Source: SHZI01 sp031409515 (lineage in GTDB: Bacteria; Pseudomonadota; Gammaproteobacteria; Steroidobacterales; GCA-2729495). Taken from it: 64,000 nt of DNA. Shown here piece by piece: positions 1 through 8,714 of this stretch. The DNA is taken from contig JANNXJ010000045.1 of the NCBI GenBank assembly GCA_031409515.1, positions 62,001 through 126,000 on the forward strand. The letters are read 5' to 3'. The notes beneath the pieces are model-generated. The model did not search any database and was not told the origin of the DNA. It was given only the letters and a program-made list of their open reading frames with translations. How positions within the stretch are numbered: the stretch's first letter is position 1; each line of letters opens with the position of its first letter. The position numbers and the translations under genes are program-made.

Positions 1-1009
1 CCGGGTGCCGGGGGACTGGGTGAACAAGCTGCCCCCCGGGATCGACACCCGCACGGCCATGGGCCTGGGTACCGCCGGCTTCACCGCGGCCCTCGCCATC
101 CACCGGATGGAGCAGAACGGCCAGACCCCAGAGCTCGGGCCGATCGCCGTCACCGGCGCGACGGGCGGCGTAGGTAGCGTGGCCATTGCGCTGCTGGCGG
201 GGCTGGGTTTCAAGGTCACTGCGGTGACCAGCAAGGCCACCGCCGACGATTACCTGAAGGGCCTTGGCGCCAGCGAGATCTTCCACTTGAAGGGCAAGGA
301 ACTCGGCACCAAGCCCCTGGAAAAGACCCTCTGGGGCGGGGCCGTGGACAACCTGGGGGGCGCGACGCTGGCCTGGCTCACCCGCACCGCCATGGGCCTG
401 GGTACCGCCGGCTTCACCGCGGCCCTGGCCATCCACCGGATGGAGCAGAACGGCCAGACCCCGGAGCTGGGGCCGATCGCCGTCACCGGCGCGACCGGCG
501 GCGTAGGTAGCGTGGCCATTGCGCTGCTGGCGGGGCTGGGCTTCAAGGTCACCGCGGTGACCAGCAAGGCCACTGCAGACGACTACCTGACGGGCCTGGG
601 CGCCAGCGAGATCTTCCACTTGAGGGGCAAGGAACTGGGCTTAAGGCCCCTGGAAAAGACCCTCTGGGGCGGGGCCGTGGACAACCTGGGGGGCGCGACG
701 CTGGCCTGGCTCACCCGCACCGTCGTGCCCTACGGCAACATCGCCAGCATTGGCCTGGCCCAGGGCCCGGAGCTCAACACCACGGTGATGCCCTTCATCC
801 TGCGGGGCGTTAGCCTGCTCGGGATCAACTCCGTGGAAGTACCGGGCGCCCTGCGGGCCGAAGTCTGGCGGCGCCTGGCCGGGGACCTGAAGTTGGCGAA
901 TCTGGACAGGATAGTGAGCCAGGAAGTGCCCCTCGAAGGCATCCTGGACGTGGTCGGGGGCTGGGTGGACGGCACGATCGTCGGCCGCTGCCTGGTCCGG
1001 CTCCGGTAG
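1..1009 (+). CDS. acuI: Acrylyl-CoA reductase / YhdH-type quinone oxidoreductase, 5' truncated, internal tandem duplication
   Basis: This is a zinc-independent medium-chain reductase of the YhdH/AcuI type, which in characterised members reduces acryloyl-CoA with NADPH. The reading frame is open at the window edge, so the N-terminal catalytic domain lies upstream; the GTG at 5 is not the true start. The nucleotide-binding motif GATGGVGS and the family tail (TTVMPFILRG, then GRCLV) are visible. A segment of 111 residues covering the Rossmann fold occurs twice in tandem (about 48-380 and 381-713) with roughly 18 base differences, mostly synonymous. The single-copy family has one such segment, so this protein is oversized and may not fold normally. 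The family assignment is firm; function of the duplicated form is unknown. Confidence 0.8.
   Translation, partial: RVPGDWVNKLPPGIDTRTAMGLGTAGFTAALAIHRMEQNGQTPELGPIAVTGATGGVGSVAIALLAGLGFKVTAVTSKATADDYLKGLGASEIFHLKGKELGTKPLEKTLWGGAVDNLGGATLAWLTRTAMGLGTAGFTAALAIHRMEQNGQTPELGPIAVTGATGGVGSVAIALLAGLGFKVTAVTSKATADDYLTGLGASEIFHLRGKELGLRPLEKTLWGGAVDNLGGATLAWLTRTVVPYGNIASIGLAQGPELNTTVMPFILRGVSLLGINSVEVPGALRAEVWRRLAGDLKLANLDRIVSQEVPLEGILDVVGGWVDGTIVGRCLVRLR
48..713 (+). repeat. Tandem in-frame duplication of a 333-bp unit inside acuI
   Basis: Two units of 333 bp lie head to tail. The unit is a multiple of three, so the frame is kept. The unit edges coincide with a short shared word, ACCCGCAC, at the start of unit 1, at the junction and after unit 2, which suggests duplication by recombination at a microhomology. 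About 18 base differences separate the units, while the last 70 or so bases are identical. Confidence 0.9.
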
Positions 1010-1023
1010 GCTGATCGGCTACA

Positions 1024-1683
1024 GTGGAAGACCTTCTGCGCCAGGGGTTGCCCGACCTCGGCCTTCGGTTGGACGAGAAACTGGTGAGCGACTGCGCCAG
1101 CTTTCTGCGGCTGCTGGCGCAGTGGAACGAGAACATCAACCTGACGGGGATCCGGGAGCCGGCCGCGATGGTGTCGCTGCACATCCTGGATTCGCTGACG
1201 GCCCGGCCCTTCCTGCAGGGTGAGCGCATCGTGGACGTGGGCTGTGGCGCCGGGCTGCCGGGCATCCCGCTGGCGCTGGTTGACCGGCTGGCGGAACCGG
1301 GCAGGCACTTCACGCTGGTGGATGGCACGCTGAAGAAGATCCGCTTCGTGCGTCAGGCCATCGAAGACCTGGGCCTGACCAACGCCGAAGCACTGCACAC
1401 GAGAATCGAGGACCACCGCCCCGTGCATCTGTACGACACCGTCATCTGCCGCGCGCTCTCCTCGCTGCCGGAATTCGTCCGGTTCGCGGGGCACGCTGTA
1501 GCGCCCGGCGGCCAGCTGCTGGCCATGAAGGGCAAGCTGCCGGCGGAGGAGATCGCAGCCTTGCCCGCCGGCTGGCGGGCCGCGGCGGTGACGCCCGTGC
1601 GGATTCCCGGGGTGGATGCGGAACGGCACATCGTGCAGGTGGTCCGTGTCCAGGCCAGGCGCTCCCGGGGCGCAGCGCGATGA
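1024..1683 (+). CDS. rsmG: 16S rRNA (guanine(527)-N7)-methyltransferase
   Basis: RsmG (GidB) methylates N7 of G527 in 16S rRNA using S-adenosylmethionine. The 219-residue protein has the expected length. The SAM-binding motif VDVGCGAGLPGIPLAL spans about residues 70-85, and the N-terminal LAQWNENINLTGIRE signature is present. The start is a GTG. The TGA stop overlaps the parA ATG (ATGA), so rsmG, parA and parB are probably one transcript. mnmG, the usual upstream partner, is replaced here by the acuI-like gene. Confidence 0.95.
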   Translation: MEDLLRQGLPDLGLRLDEKLVSDCASFLRLLAQWNENINLTGIREPAAMVSLHILDSLTARPFLQGERIVDVGCGAGLPGIPLALVDRLAEPGRHFTLVDGTLKKIRFVRQAIEDLGLTNAEALHTRIEDHRPVHLYDTVICRALSSLPEFVRFAGHAVAPGGQLLAMKGKLPAEEIAALPAGWRAAAVTPVRIPGVDAERHIVQVVRVQARRSRGAAR

Positions 1684-2483
1684 GCCGCATCATTGCCGTC
1701 ACCAACCAGAAGGGTGGGGTGGGCAAGACCACCACGTCGGTCAATCTGGCCGCGTCGCTGGCCGCGCTGGAAAAGCGCGTGCTGCTGGTGGATCTGGATC
1801 CCCAGGGCAACGCGACCACCGGCTGCGGCATCGACAAGCAGTCCCTCGAAGCCACGACCTGCGAAGTGCTGCTGGGGGAGAGCCAGGCGCTGGAGACTAT
1901 CGTCTCGGTGACGAACTCCGGCTTTGCGCTGCTGCCGGCAAACTCTGACCTGACGGCCGCGGAGATCCGGCTGCTGCAGGAGATCGGCCGGGAACTGCGC
2001 CTGCGCAAGGCGCTGGAGCCGGTGAAGGGGCTTTACGACTACATCCTTATTGACTGCCCGCCCACCATCAACATGCTCACGCTGAACGCGCTCACCGCAG
2101 CGGATGGTGTGCTGATTCCCATCCAGTGCGAGTACTACGCGCTGGAAGGGCTGTCGTCCCTGCTGGAGACGGTGAAGCAGGTGCGCAACACGGTGAACCC
2201 GCTGCTCAACATCGAGGGCCTGCTGCGCACTATGTTCGATCCCCGCAACCGACTGGCCATGGACGTGTCGGCGGAACTCGTGAAGCTTTTCAAGGACAAG
2301 GTCTACGCGACCGTCATCCCGCGGAACGTCCGGCTGGCCGAGGCACCGAGCTTTGGGCTGCCGGCGCTGCAGTTCGACCGGGGTTCCCGGGGCGCCCAGG
2401 CGTACCTGGACCTGGCGGCGGAGGTTCTGCGCGGGCCGCTGCCCGTCGACGATGGCACCGGCACTCAGGCTGGCGGTCAATAG
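1680..2483 (+). CDS. parA: Chromosome partitioning ATPase ParA/Soj
   Basis: ParA is a deviant Walker ATPase that binds DNA non-specifically and, with ParB, segregates the replication origin region. The deviant Walker A box KGGVGKTT lies at residues 11-18 and is followed by VLLVDLDPQGNAT; a Walker B-like LIDCPP is further on. The length of 267 residues is normal for chromosomal ParA. It overlaps rsmG by 4 bp and precedes parB by about 40 bp. No parS palindrome was recognised in the window. Confidence 0.95.
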   Translation: MSRIIAVTNQKGGVGKTTTSVNLAASLAALEKRVLLVDLDPQGNATTGCGIDKQSLEATTCEVLLGESQALETIVSVTNSGFALLPANSDLTAAEIRLLQEIGRELRLRKALEPVKGLYDYILIDCPPTINMLTLNALTAADGVLIPIQCEYYALEGLSSLLETVKQVRNTVNPLLNIEGLLRTMFDPRNRLAMDVSAELVKLFKDKVYATVIPRNVRLAEAPSFGLPALQFDRGSRGAQAYLDLAAEVLRGPLPVDDGTGTQAGGQ

Positions 2484-2524
2484 CGCTAGAATGCCGTCCT
2501 CCCCGGGCGGCGGCTGACAACCAG

Positions 2525-3457
2525 ATGGTGGCAAAAAGAACCGGACTCGGTCGTGGGCTGGAGGCCCTGCTGGGGTCGTCCATGCCGGCCACCGTCCCGG
2601 TCCCCGACGGCGTTGCCGGGCCAGTCAGCGCGGCTTCCCGGCCGGCACCTGTCGAGGGGCTGCAGAGCCTCCCCGTGGATCTGCTGGTCCGGGGCACCTA
2701 CCAGCCCCGCCACGACATGCACCTGGAGTCGCTGGAGGACTTGGCCCAGTCCATCCGGGCCCAGGGGGTGATCCAGCCCATCATCGTCCGGCCGCTGCCG
2801 GAGCGGGATCCCAGCGGGGCGCCCAAATACGAGATCGTGGCCGGCGAGCGCCGCTGGCGGGCGGCCCAGATGGCCGGGTTGCAGTCGATTCCTGTGGTGA
2901 TCCGGGACATTCCGGACTCCGCCGCCATTGCCATGGCGCTGATCGAGAACATCCAGCGGGAAAACCTGAACCCGCTGGAAGAGGCGCTGGCCCTGCGCCG
3001 CCTGATTGACGAGTTCGGCCTGACCCACGAGGAAGCCGCGGAGGCCATCGGCCGGTCCCGGGTGGCGGTGTCGAACCTGCTCCGCCTTATGCAGCTGGGG
3101 GAGACGGCCCGGGAGTTGTTGCAGACCCGGGCCATCGAGATGGGCCATGCCCGGGCCCTGCTGGGCCTGACGGACCCGCTGATGCAGGCCGAGGTGGCCC
3201 GGCTGGTGTCCGCCAAGACCCTGTCGGTCCGGGAAACCGAGCGGCTGGTGAAGCGGATGCTGGAGGGGCCGTCGAAGCCTGCTGCCCCTGGCTCCACCCG
3301 GTCCACGGACCCGGACGTGCGCCGCCTCGAGAACGAGCTGGCCGACAAGCTGGGGGCCCAGGTGGCTATCCAGCACGGCCGTGGCGGCAAGGGCAAGCTC
3401 GTCGTGGCCTACAACAGCATCGACGAACTCGAAGGCATCCTCACCCACATCACCTGA
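2525..3457 (+). CDS. parB: Chromosome partitioning protein ParB
   Basis: ParB is the parS-binding CTPase that loads the partition complex. The ATG at 2525 was chosen because it gives the typical N-terminus (KRTGLGRGLEALLG); the open frame continues upstream through parA only as a shadow. The 310-residue protein shows the family boxes: QPIIVRPL, then GERRWRA, then a helix-turn-helix with RSRVAVSNLLRL, and a short C-terminal dimerisation domain. It is downstream of parA and ends 10 bp before a large hairpin repeat. Confidence 0.95.
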   Translation: MVAKRTGLGRGLEALLGSSMPATVPVPDGVAGPVSAASRPAPVEGLQSLPVDLLVRGTYQPRHDMHLESLEDLAQSIRAQGVIQPIIVRPLPERDPSGAPKYEIVAGERRWRAAQMAGLQSIPVVIRDIPDSAAIAMALIENIQRENLNPLEEALALRRLIDEFGLTHEEAAEAIGRSRVAVSNLLRLMQLGETARELLQTRAIEMGHARALLGLTDPLMQAEVARLVSAKTLSVRETERLVKRMLEGPSKPAAPGSTRSTDPDVRRLENELADKLGAQVAIQHGRGGKGKLVVAYNSIDELEGILTHIT

Positions 3458-3466
3458 GGGGGAAAC

Positions 3467-3555
3467 GGGGGAATTGGGGACATGCCTCATTTCCCGCGAT
3501 CAAGTGCCACCGCCACTTGCAGTGGCGGGAAATGAGGCATGTCTCCAATTCCCCC
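3467..3555. repeat. Family B palindromic repeat (hairpin) between parB and atpI
   Basis: Two 31-bp arms (3467-3497 and 3525-3555) are inverted complements with one mismatch and enclose about 27 bp. The core is GGGGACATGCCTCATTT. The same core recurs at 14880, 19672 and on both sides of the RAYT gene. Lying just after the parB stop, the hairpin may also end or protect the parAB transcript. Confidence 0.85.
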
Positions 3556-3592
3556 GACAACTAACAAAACTAAGGTCCGGTACCTTTTCGCG

Positions 3593-3621
3593 TTGACCGG
3601 GTTCTTTGCGGCGCATAGAAT
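3593..3621 (+). promoter_or_regulatory. Sigma-70-type promoter of the atp operon
   Basis: A -35 element TTGACC (3593-3598) and a -10 element TAGAAT (3616-3621) are separated by 17 bp, an optimal spacing. They lie downstream of the parB hairpin and about 48 bp upstream of the atpI ATG, the expected place for the main ATP synthase promoter. Confidence 0.6.
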
Positions 3622-3668
3622 GCGGCGGCTAAACGGCGCGGGGTGCCTGTCCTGTGGGACACGAAGCC

Positions 3669-4037
3669 ATGATTGGCCTCCGTAGCCGGGCACTTCGCAC
3701 GGTACTTCGGTGGCAGTTGCTGGCCACCGCCGCCCTTGCCGCAATCTCTGCTCTCGCCGCTGGTCGGCACGGCGCAGTGTCTGCAGCCCTGGGTGGCCTG
3801 GTCAGTTTCGTTGCAGGACTGGGCTTTGCTGCAGTGGCGTCTGCGTCCCGCAAGGACTCCGTCGGCCTGGCAATGCTCGCCGCGCTCCGGGCTGAAGCGG
3901 TGAAGATCGTACTGATCGTCGCGCTCCTCTGGGTCGTACTGTCGGTATACAAGAGTGTCGTGATCGTCGCCTTCATCGGCACCTTCACCGTCACCGTTGT
4001 CGTGTTTGCGCTGGCATTGTTCGTGCGGGAAAAATAG
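3669..4037 (+). CDS. atpI: ATP synthase subunit I
   Basis: AtpI is a small membrane protein that helps assemble or supply the Fo sector. The protein is about 122 residues with four hydrophobic segments and no catalytic motif, as usual for this poorly conserved family. The assignment rests largely on position as first gene before atpB. The ATG at 3669 is used; an in-frame GTG at 3654 is an alternative and would add five residues. Confidence 0.75.
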   Translation: MIGLRSRALRTVLRWQLLATAALAAISALAAGRHGAVSAALGGLVSFVAGLGFAAVASASRKDSVGLAMLAALRAEAVKIVLIVALLWVVLSVYKSVVIVAFIGTFTVTVVVFALALFVREK

Positions 4038-4055
4038 GTAGAAGCTCAGACGACC

Positions 4056-4862
4056 ATGGCCGCCGAAGAAGTCCTCACCCCGACGTCCTACATCAGCCAC
4101 CACCTGATGTTCCTTGCGAAACCTATAGGCGACGGTGGTTTCTGGACGATCCACGTCGATTCGCTGGTCATGTCAGCGCTGCTGGGCTTCGTCGGCATCG
4201 GCCTGATCTGGCTGGTGGGCCGCACCGCGACGGCCGGGGTGCCCAACAGACGGCAGGCCTTCGTCGAGCTTATCTTCGACTTTGTGGACGAGCAGGTGCG
4301 GGGCATCTTCCACGGCGACCCGAACAAGTTTGTGGCTCCCGCTGCCCTCACGGTCTTCCTCTGGGTGCTGCTGATGAACGCCACGGCGTTCCTCCCCATC
4401 GATATCACCACCAAGGCCATCCACGCCGTCGGCCCCGAGGAATTCCGGCTGACGCCCACTGCCGACATCAACACCACTTTTGCGCTGGCCCTGTCCGTCT
4501 GGCTGCTGATGATCTACTTCTCCATCAAGGTGAAGGGCCTCGGCGGCTGGATCCACGAGCTGTTCTGCACGCCTTTCGGCAGCAACCCGCTGCTCTGGCT
4601 GTTCAATTTCCTGTTCAATCTGGTCGAGCTGGTCTCCAAGCCGCTCTCCCACGCCCTGCGGTTGTTCGGCAACCTCTACGCTGGCGAGATCATCTTCCTG
4701 CTGCTCTGGCTCTGGGCGGCTACAGGCCTGGTCGGCACCTTTGGCGGTGTCGTGCTGGGCCTCGGCTGGGCGATTTTCCATCTGCTGATCGTGCCGCTGC
4801 AGGCCTACATTTTCATGATGCTGACCATCGTCTACATCTCGATGGCCCACGAGTCGCATTAA
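4056..4862 (+). CDS. atpB: F1Fo ATP synthase subunit a
   Basis: Subunit a forms the proton half-channels next to the c-ring in the cytoplasmic membrane. The 268-residue protein has several membrane helices and the conserved helix with the essential arginine, seen as LSHALRLFGNLYAGEI. The C-terminal PLQAYIFMMLTIVYISMAHESH is typical of proteobacterial AtpB. It follows atpI by 18 bp and precedes atpE by 56 bp. Confidence 0.97.
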   Translation: MAAEEVLTPTSYISHHLMFLAKPIGDGGFWTIHVDSLVMSALLGFVGIGLIWLVGRTATAGVPNRRQAFVELIFDFVDEQVRGIFHGDPNKFVAPAALTVFLWVLLMNATAFLPIDITTKAIHAVGPEEFRLTPTADINTTFALALSVWLLMIYFSIKVKGLGGWIHELFCTPFGSNPLLWLFNFLFNLVELVSKPLSHALRLFGNLYAGEIIFLLLWLWAATGLVGTFGGVVLGLGWAIFHLLIVPLQAYIFMMLTIVYISMAHESH

Positions 4863-4918
4863 GAATCCCGCTAAACCCAACCACCACGTACTTCCGCTGA
4901 AGAGAAAAGGACCCCACC

Positions 4919-5197
4919 ATGGATAACGTTCAGTACCTCGCGATGATCCAGGCCTACACCGGCATTGGCATCGGCCTCATGATCGGCCTCGGTGCCGCTG
5001 GCGCCTGCATCGGCGTGGGCATCATGTGCAGCCGCTTCCTGGAAGGCGCCGCCCGCCAGCCAGAACTGGCCCCGATGCTCCAGGCCAAGGTGTTCCTGCT
5101 CCTCGGACTGATCGACGCGTCCTTCATCATCGGCGTCGGTCTTGCCATGCTCTTTGCCTTCGGTAATCCGCTCCTCGCCGTCGTCAGCGGCGGCTAA
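4919..5197 (+). CDS. atpE: F1Fo ATP synthase subunit c
   Basis: Subunit c is the proteolipid of the rotor ring. The 92-residue hairpin has two membrane helices joined by the polar loop ARQPE. The proton-carrying carboxylate is Asp66 in LGLIDASFIIGVG, and there are no Na+-site residues, so the ring is expected to be proton-driven. AGAGGA-like purines upstream (AAGAGAAAAGGA) make a good ribosome binding site, in keeping with the high copy number of this subunit. Confidence 0.97.
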   Translation: MDNVQYLAMIQAYTGIGIGLMIGLGAAGACIGVGIMCSRFLEGAARQPELAPMLQAKVFLLLGLIDASFIIGVGLAMLFAFGNPLLAVVSGG

Positions 5198-5221
5198 AGC
5201 AACCGGATCGCGGGGACCGAG

Positions 5222-5692
5222 ATGAATATCAATCTCACGCTGTTTGCCCAGGGCATCACTTTCTTCGCCTTCATCTGGTTCACGGTGAAGTTTGTGTGGC
5301 CGCCGATCCTGGCCGCCATCGAAGAGCGCCGCACCACCATTGCCAACGGCCTTGCGGCCGCCGACAAGGGTGCCCGTTCGCTGGAAGATGCGCAGGTCAA
5401 GATCACCGGGATGGTTGAAGAGGCGCGGGGCCAGGCTCGCCAGATCATCGACCAGGCGCAGACCCGCGCTAACGGTCTGGTGGACGAGGCCCGGGTTGGC
5501 GCGACCCAGGAGCGGGAGCGCATCCTGCAGTCGGGTCAGGCCGAGGTGGCTCAGCAGCTCAATCGCGCCCGGGACGAACTCCGGGCCCAGGTGGCTGGCA
5601 TTGCAGTGGCGGGTGCCGAGAAGATCCTGGCGCGGGAAATCGATCCCCGCGCCCACCAGGATCTCCTCGACAAGCTCGCCGCGCAGATTTAG
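5222..5692 (+). CDS. atpF: F1Fo ATP synthase subunit b
   Basis: Subunit b is the peripheral stalk. The 156-residue protein has one N-terminal membrane helix (MNINLTLFAQGITFFAFIWF) followed by a long charged coiled-coil rich in A, E, Q and R. Length and layout match Escherichia coli AtpF. It sits between atpE and atpH as in other gammaproteobacteria. Confidence 0.96.
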   Translation: MNINLTLFAQGITFFAFIWFTVKFVWPPILAAIEERRTTIANGLAAADKGARSLEDAQVKITGMVEEARGQARQIIDQAQTRANGLVDEARVGATQERERILQSGQAEVAQQLNRARDELRAQVAGIAVAGAEKILAREIDPRAHQDLLDKLAAQI

Positions 5693-5704
5693 GCCACGCC
5701 CGAA

Positions 5705-6271
5705 ATGGCTGATCACGGCACCACCGCGCGACCCTACGCCCAGGCAGTTTTCGAGATTGCCCGGGCCGATAACCAGCTGGGCGCCTGGTCCGAATTTCTG
5801 CACCTTGCAGCCGAGATCAGCCTGTCAGCCGATGCCCAGCGTCTGCTCTTCACGCCGGGTGCCGATGGCTTTGCGCTGGCCGCAGCGATCGCCGACATTT
5901 GCCGGGAGCAGCTCGCCAGTTGCGAGCCGCTCAAGGCCGGCCCCCAGTCGGTCGGCGCCGGCTTTCTGAAGGTGCTCGCCGAGAATCAGCGGCTCGGCGT
6001 GCTGCCGGAAATCCTCGCCCGCTTTGCAGTACTGAAGGCCGAAGCCGAGCGCACCCTGGATGCGGTGCTCACCTCCGCGTCCGCCGTCACCGACACCCAG
6101 CAGCAACGCATCATCGACTCGCTCAGCAAACGCTTTGACCGGAAGATCCGGCTGGCTGTCCAGATTGATCCCACACTCATCGGTGGCGCCCGTCTCCAGG
6201 TGGGCGACCGGGTCATCGACGGCTCCGTCCGCACCGGACTCGACAAACTGGCAACCGCCCTCCGCGCCTAG
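5705..6271 (+). CDS. atpH: F1Fo ATP synthase subunit delta
   Basis: Delta links the peripheral stalk to the top of the F1 head. The 188-residue protein begins with the family pattern TARPYAQAVFEIA, has a helical N-domain, and ends with the conserved IGGARLQVGDRVIDGSVRTGLDKL segment. It lies 12 bp after atpF and 22 bp before atpA. Confidence 0.96.
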   Translation: MADHGTTARPYAQAVFEIARADNQLGAWSEFLHLAAEISLSADAQRLLFTPGADGFALAAAIADICREQLASCEPLKAGPQSVGAGFLKVLAENQRLGVLPEILARFAVLKAEAERTLDAVLTSASAVTDTQQQRIIDSLSKRFDRKIRLAVQIDPTLIGGARLQVGDRVIDGSVRTGLDKLATALRA

Positions 6272-6293
6272 ACGCTAGACGAAGGAACGACAC

Positions 6294-7835
6294 ATGGCAC
6301 TTAAAGCCTCAGAAATCAGCGAGCTGCTCAAGCAGCGCATCAAGAACTTCGAAAGCGCCGCGGAAGCGCGGGACGTGGGCACGGTCATCGCCGTCACCGA
6401 CGGCATCTGCCGCATTCACGGTCTGGCCGACGCCCAGTACGGCGAAATGCTCGAGTTCCCCGGCAACTCCTTCGGCCTCGCGCTGAACCTGGAGCGGGAT
6501 TCCGTCGGCGCCGTGGTCCTTGGCGACTACAAGCACATCTCCGAAGGCGACACGGTCAAGACCACCGGCCGCATTCTGGAAGTCCCCGTCGGCGAAGGCC
6601 TGCTCGGCCGCGTCGTTAACGCCCTCGGTGAACCCATCGACGGCAAGGGCCCGATCCAGGCCGCCGGCCGCTCGCCCATCGAGAAGGTGGCGCCAGGCGT
6701 CATCACCCGCCAGTCCGTGAACCAGCCCGTGCAGACCGGCATCAAGGCCATCGACGCGATGGTCCCCGTCGGCCGTGGCCAGCGCGAGCTGATCATCGGC
6801 GACCGGCAGACCGGCAAGACCGCCGTCGCTGTCGACGCGATCATCAATCAGAAGGGCACCGGCATTAAGTGCATCTACGTGGCGATCGGGCAGAAGGCCT
6901 CGTCCATTGCCAACGTGGTGCGCAAGCTCGAAGAGAATGGCGCACTGGCCCACACCATCATCGTGGCCGCCTCCGCCGCGGATTCGCCCGCCATGTGGTT
7001 CCTCGCACCCTATTCCGGCTGTGCGATGGGCGAGTACTTCCGCGACAAGGGCGAAGACGCCCTGATCATCTACGACGATCTCACCAAGCAGGCCTGGGCC
7101 TATCGCCAGGTGTCCCTGCTGCTGCGCCGCCCGCCGGGCCGCGAAGCCTATCCCGGTGACGTGTTCTACCTGCACTCCCGCCTGCTCGAACGCGCAGCCC
7201 GCGTCAACGCGGAGTATGTGGAGAAAGTCACCGGCGGCAAGGTGAAGGGCAAGACGGGTTCCCTGACGGCGCTGCCGATCATCGAGACCCAGGGCGGCGA
7301 CGTGTCAGCCTTCGTGCCCACCAACGTCATCTCGATCACCGACGGCCAGATCTATCTGGAGACGGATCTGTTCAACGCCGGTATCCGCCCTGCCATCAAC
7401 GCCGGTCTCTCGGTGTCCCGCGTCGGTGGTTCCGCCCAGACCAAGATCATCAAGAAGCTCGGTGGCGGCGTGCGCCTCGCCCTGGCCCAGTACCGGGAGC
7501 TGGCGGCTTTCGCCCAGTTCGCGTCAGATCTGGACGAAGCCACCCGCAAGCAGCTCGAGCGCGGCCAGCGCGTGACCGAACTGATGAAGCAGAAGCAGTA
7601 CTCGCCGCTGTCCGTCGGACTGATGGGCCTGTCGCTCTACGCCGTAAACGAAGGCTTCATCGACGCCGTGCCGGCCAAGTCCGTCGTGGCCTACGAAACG
7701 GCACTGCATGCCCACGCCAAGACCAAGTTCGGCGCCATCATCGACAAGATCAGCGAGAAGGGCGACTACAACGACGAAATCGCCGGCCAGCTGAAGCAGA
7801 TCTGCGAAGACTTCAAAAAGAGCGGAGCCTACTAG
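6294..7835 (+). CDS. atpA: F1Fo ATP synthase subunit alpha
   Basis: Alpha is the non-catalytic nucleotide-binding subunit of F1. The 513-residue length is identical to that of many proteobacterial AtpA proteins. The P-loop GDRQTGKT lies at residues 169-176, and the family signature PAINAGLSVSRVGGSAQ is present. The start ATG follows a GAAGGAA ribosome binding site. Confidence 0.98.
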   Translation: MALKASEISELLKQRIKNFESAAEARDVGTVIAVTDGICRIHGLADAQYGEMLEFPGNSFGLALNLERDSVGAVVLGDYKHISEGDTVKTTGRILEVPVGEGLLGRVVNALGEPIDGKGPIQAAGRSPIEKVAPGVITRQSVNQPVQTGIKAIDAMVPVGRGQRELIIGDRQTGKTAVAVDAIINQKGTGIKCIYVAIGQKASSIANVVRKLEENGALAHTIIVAASAADSPAMWFLAPYSGCAMGEYFRDKGEDALIIYDDLTKQAWAYRQVSLLLRRPPGREAYPGDVFYLHSRLLERAARVNAEYVEKVTGGKVKGKTGSLTALPIIETQGGDVSAFVPTNVISITDGQIYLETDLFNAGIRPAINAGLSVSRVGGSAQTKIIKKLGGGVRLALAQYRELAAFAQFASDLDEATRKQLERGQRVTELMKQKQYSPLSVGLMGLSLYAVNEGFIDAVPAKSVVAYETALHAHAKTKFGAIIDKISEKGDYNDEIAGQLKQICEDFKKSGAY

Positions 7836-7838
7836 CCC

Positions 7839-8705
7839 ATGGCTGGCGCCAAGGAAATCCGGACCAAGATCAAAAGCGTGAAGAGCACGCAGAAGATCAC
7901 CAAGGCCATGGAAAAGGTGGCAGCGTCCAAGCTGCGCCGGACCCAGGCGCGGATGGCTGCGGCCCGGCCTTACGCCGACAAGATTCGCCAGGTCATTGGC
8001 CATCTCTTCCAGGCCAACCCGGAGTACCGGCACCCGTTCCTCGTGGCCCGGCCCGTGAAACGCGTGGGCTACGTCGTGATGTCCACCGACAAGGGCCTTT
8101 GCGGCGGCCTCAACGTGAACGAGTTCCGCAAGCTGATCCCCGAGATCCGCAAGTGGGAAGAGCAGGGCGTCGAGGTCGACCTGTGCCTGATCGGCGCCAA
8201 GGCCGTGCAGTTTTTCCGGCGCCTGAAGGTCAACGTGGTGGCCGCCACGACGAATATCGGCGAGAGCCCCCAGATCAAGGATCTGATCGGTGCCGTCACA
8301 GTGATGCTCGACGCCTACAAGGAAGGCCGTATCGACCGGCTCTTCCTGATCTACAACGACTTCATCAACACGATGAGCCAGAAGGTGGATTTTCAGCAGC
8401 TGCTGCCCGTCGAGGCGGTGGATGCCAGTGAACTGCAGCAGACCTGGGACTACATCTACGAGCCCGGCGCCGTGGAGCTCCTGGACGACGTGCTGACCCG
8501 GTACATCGAGACGCAGGTTTATCGGGGCGCCGTCGAGAACGCTGCCTGCGAAATGGCGGCGAAGATGGTGGCCATGAAATCCGCCACCGACAATGCCGGC
8601 AAGCTGATTCAAGAACTGCAACTGGAATACAACAAGGCACGGCAGGCCAGCATCACCCGGGAGATCTCGGAGATCGTTGGCGGCGCCGCGGCTGTGAGCG
8701 GATAA
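7839..8705 (+). CDS. atpG: F1Fo ATP synthase subunit gamma
   Basis: Gamma is the central rotor shaft. The 288-residue protein has the paired terminal helices (N-terminal KEIRTKIKSVKSTQKITKAMEKVAASK and C-terminal KARQASITREISEIVGGAAA) around a Rossmann-like middle. It begins 3 bp after the atpA stop, so translation is probably coupled. Confidence 0.97.
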   Translation: MAGAKEIRTKIKSVKSTQKITKAMEKVAASKLRRTQARMAAARPYADKIRQVIGHLFQANPEYRHPFLVARPVKRVGYVVMSTDKGLCGGLNVNEFRKLIPEIRKWEEQGVEVDLCLIGAKAVQFFRRLKVNVVAATTNIGESPQIKDLIGAVTVMLDAYKEGRIDRLFLIYNDFINTMSQKVDFQQLLPVEAVDASELQQTWDYIYEPGAVELLDDVLTRYIETQVYRGAVENAACEMAAKMVAMKSATDNAGKLIQELQLEYNKARQASITREISEIVGGAAAVSG

Positions 8706-8714
8706 GGAAAGAGC

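Noticed and set aside
2500..3600. parS site near parAB
   Set aside because: No word close to TGTTTCACGTGAAACA was found around parAB or, by eye, elsewhere in the window; a computed search with mismatches could still find one.
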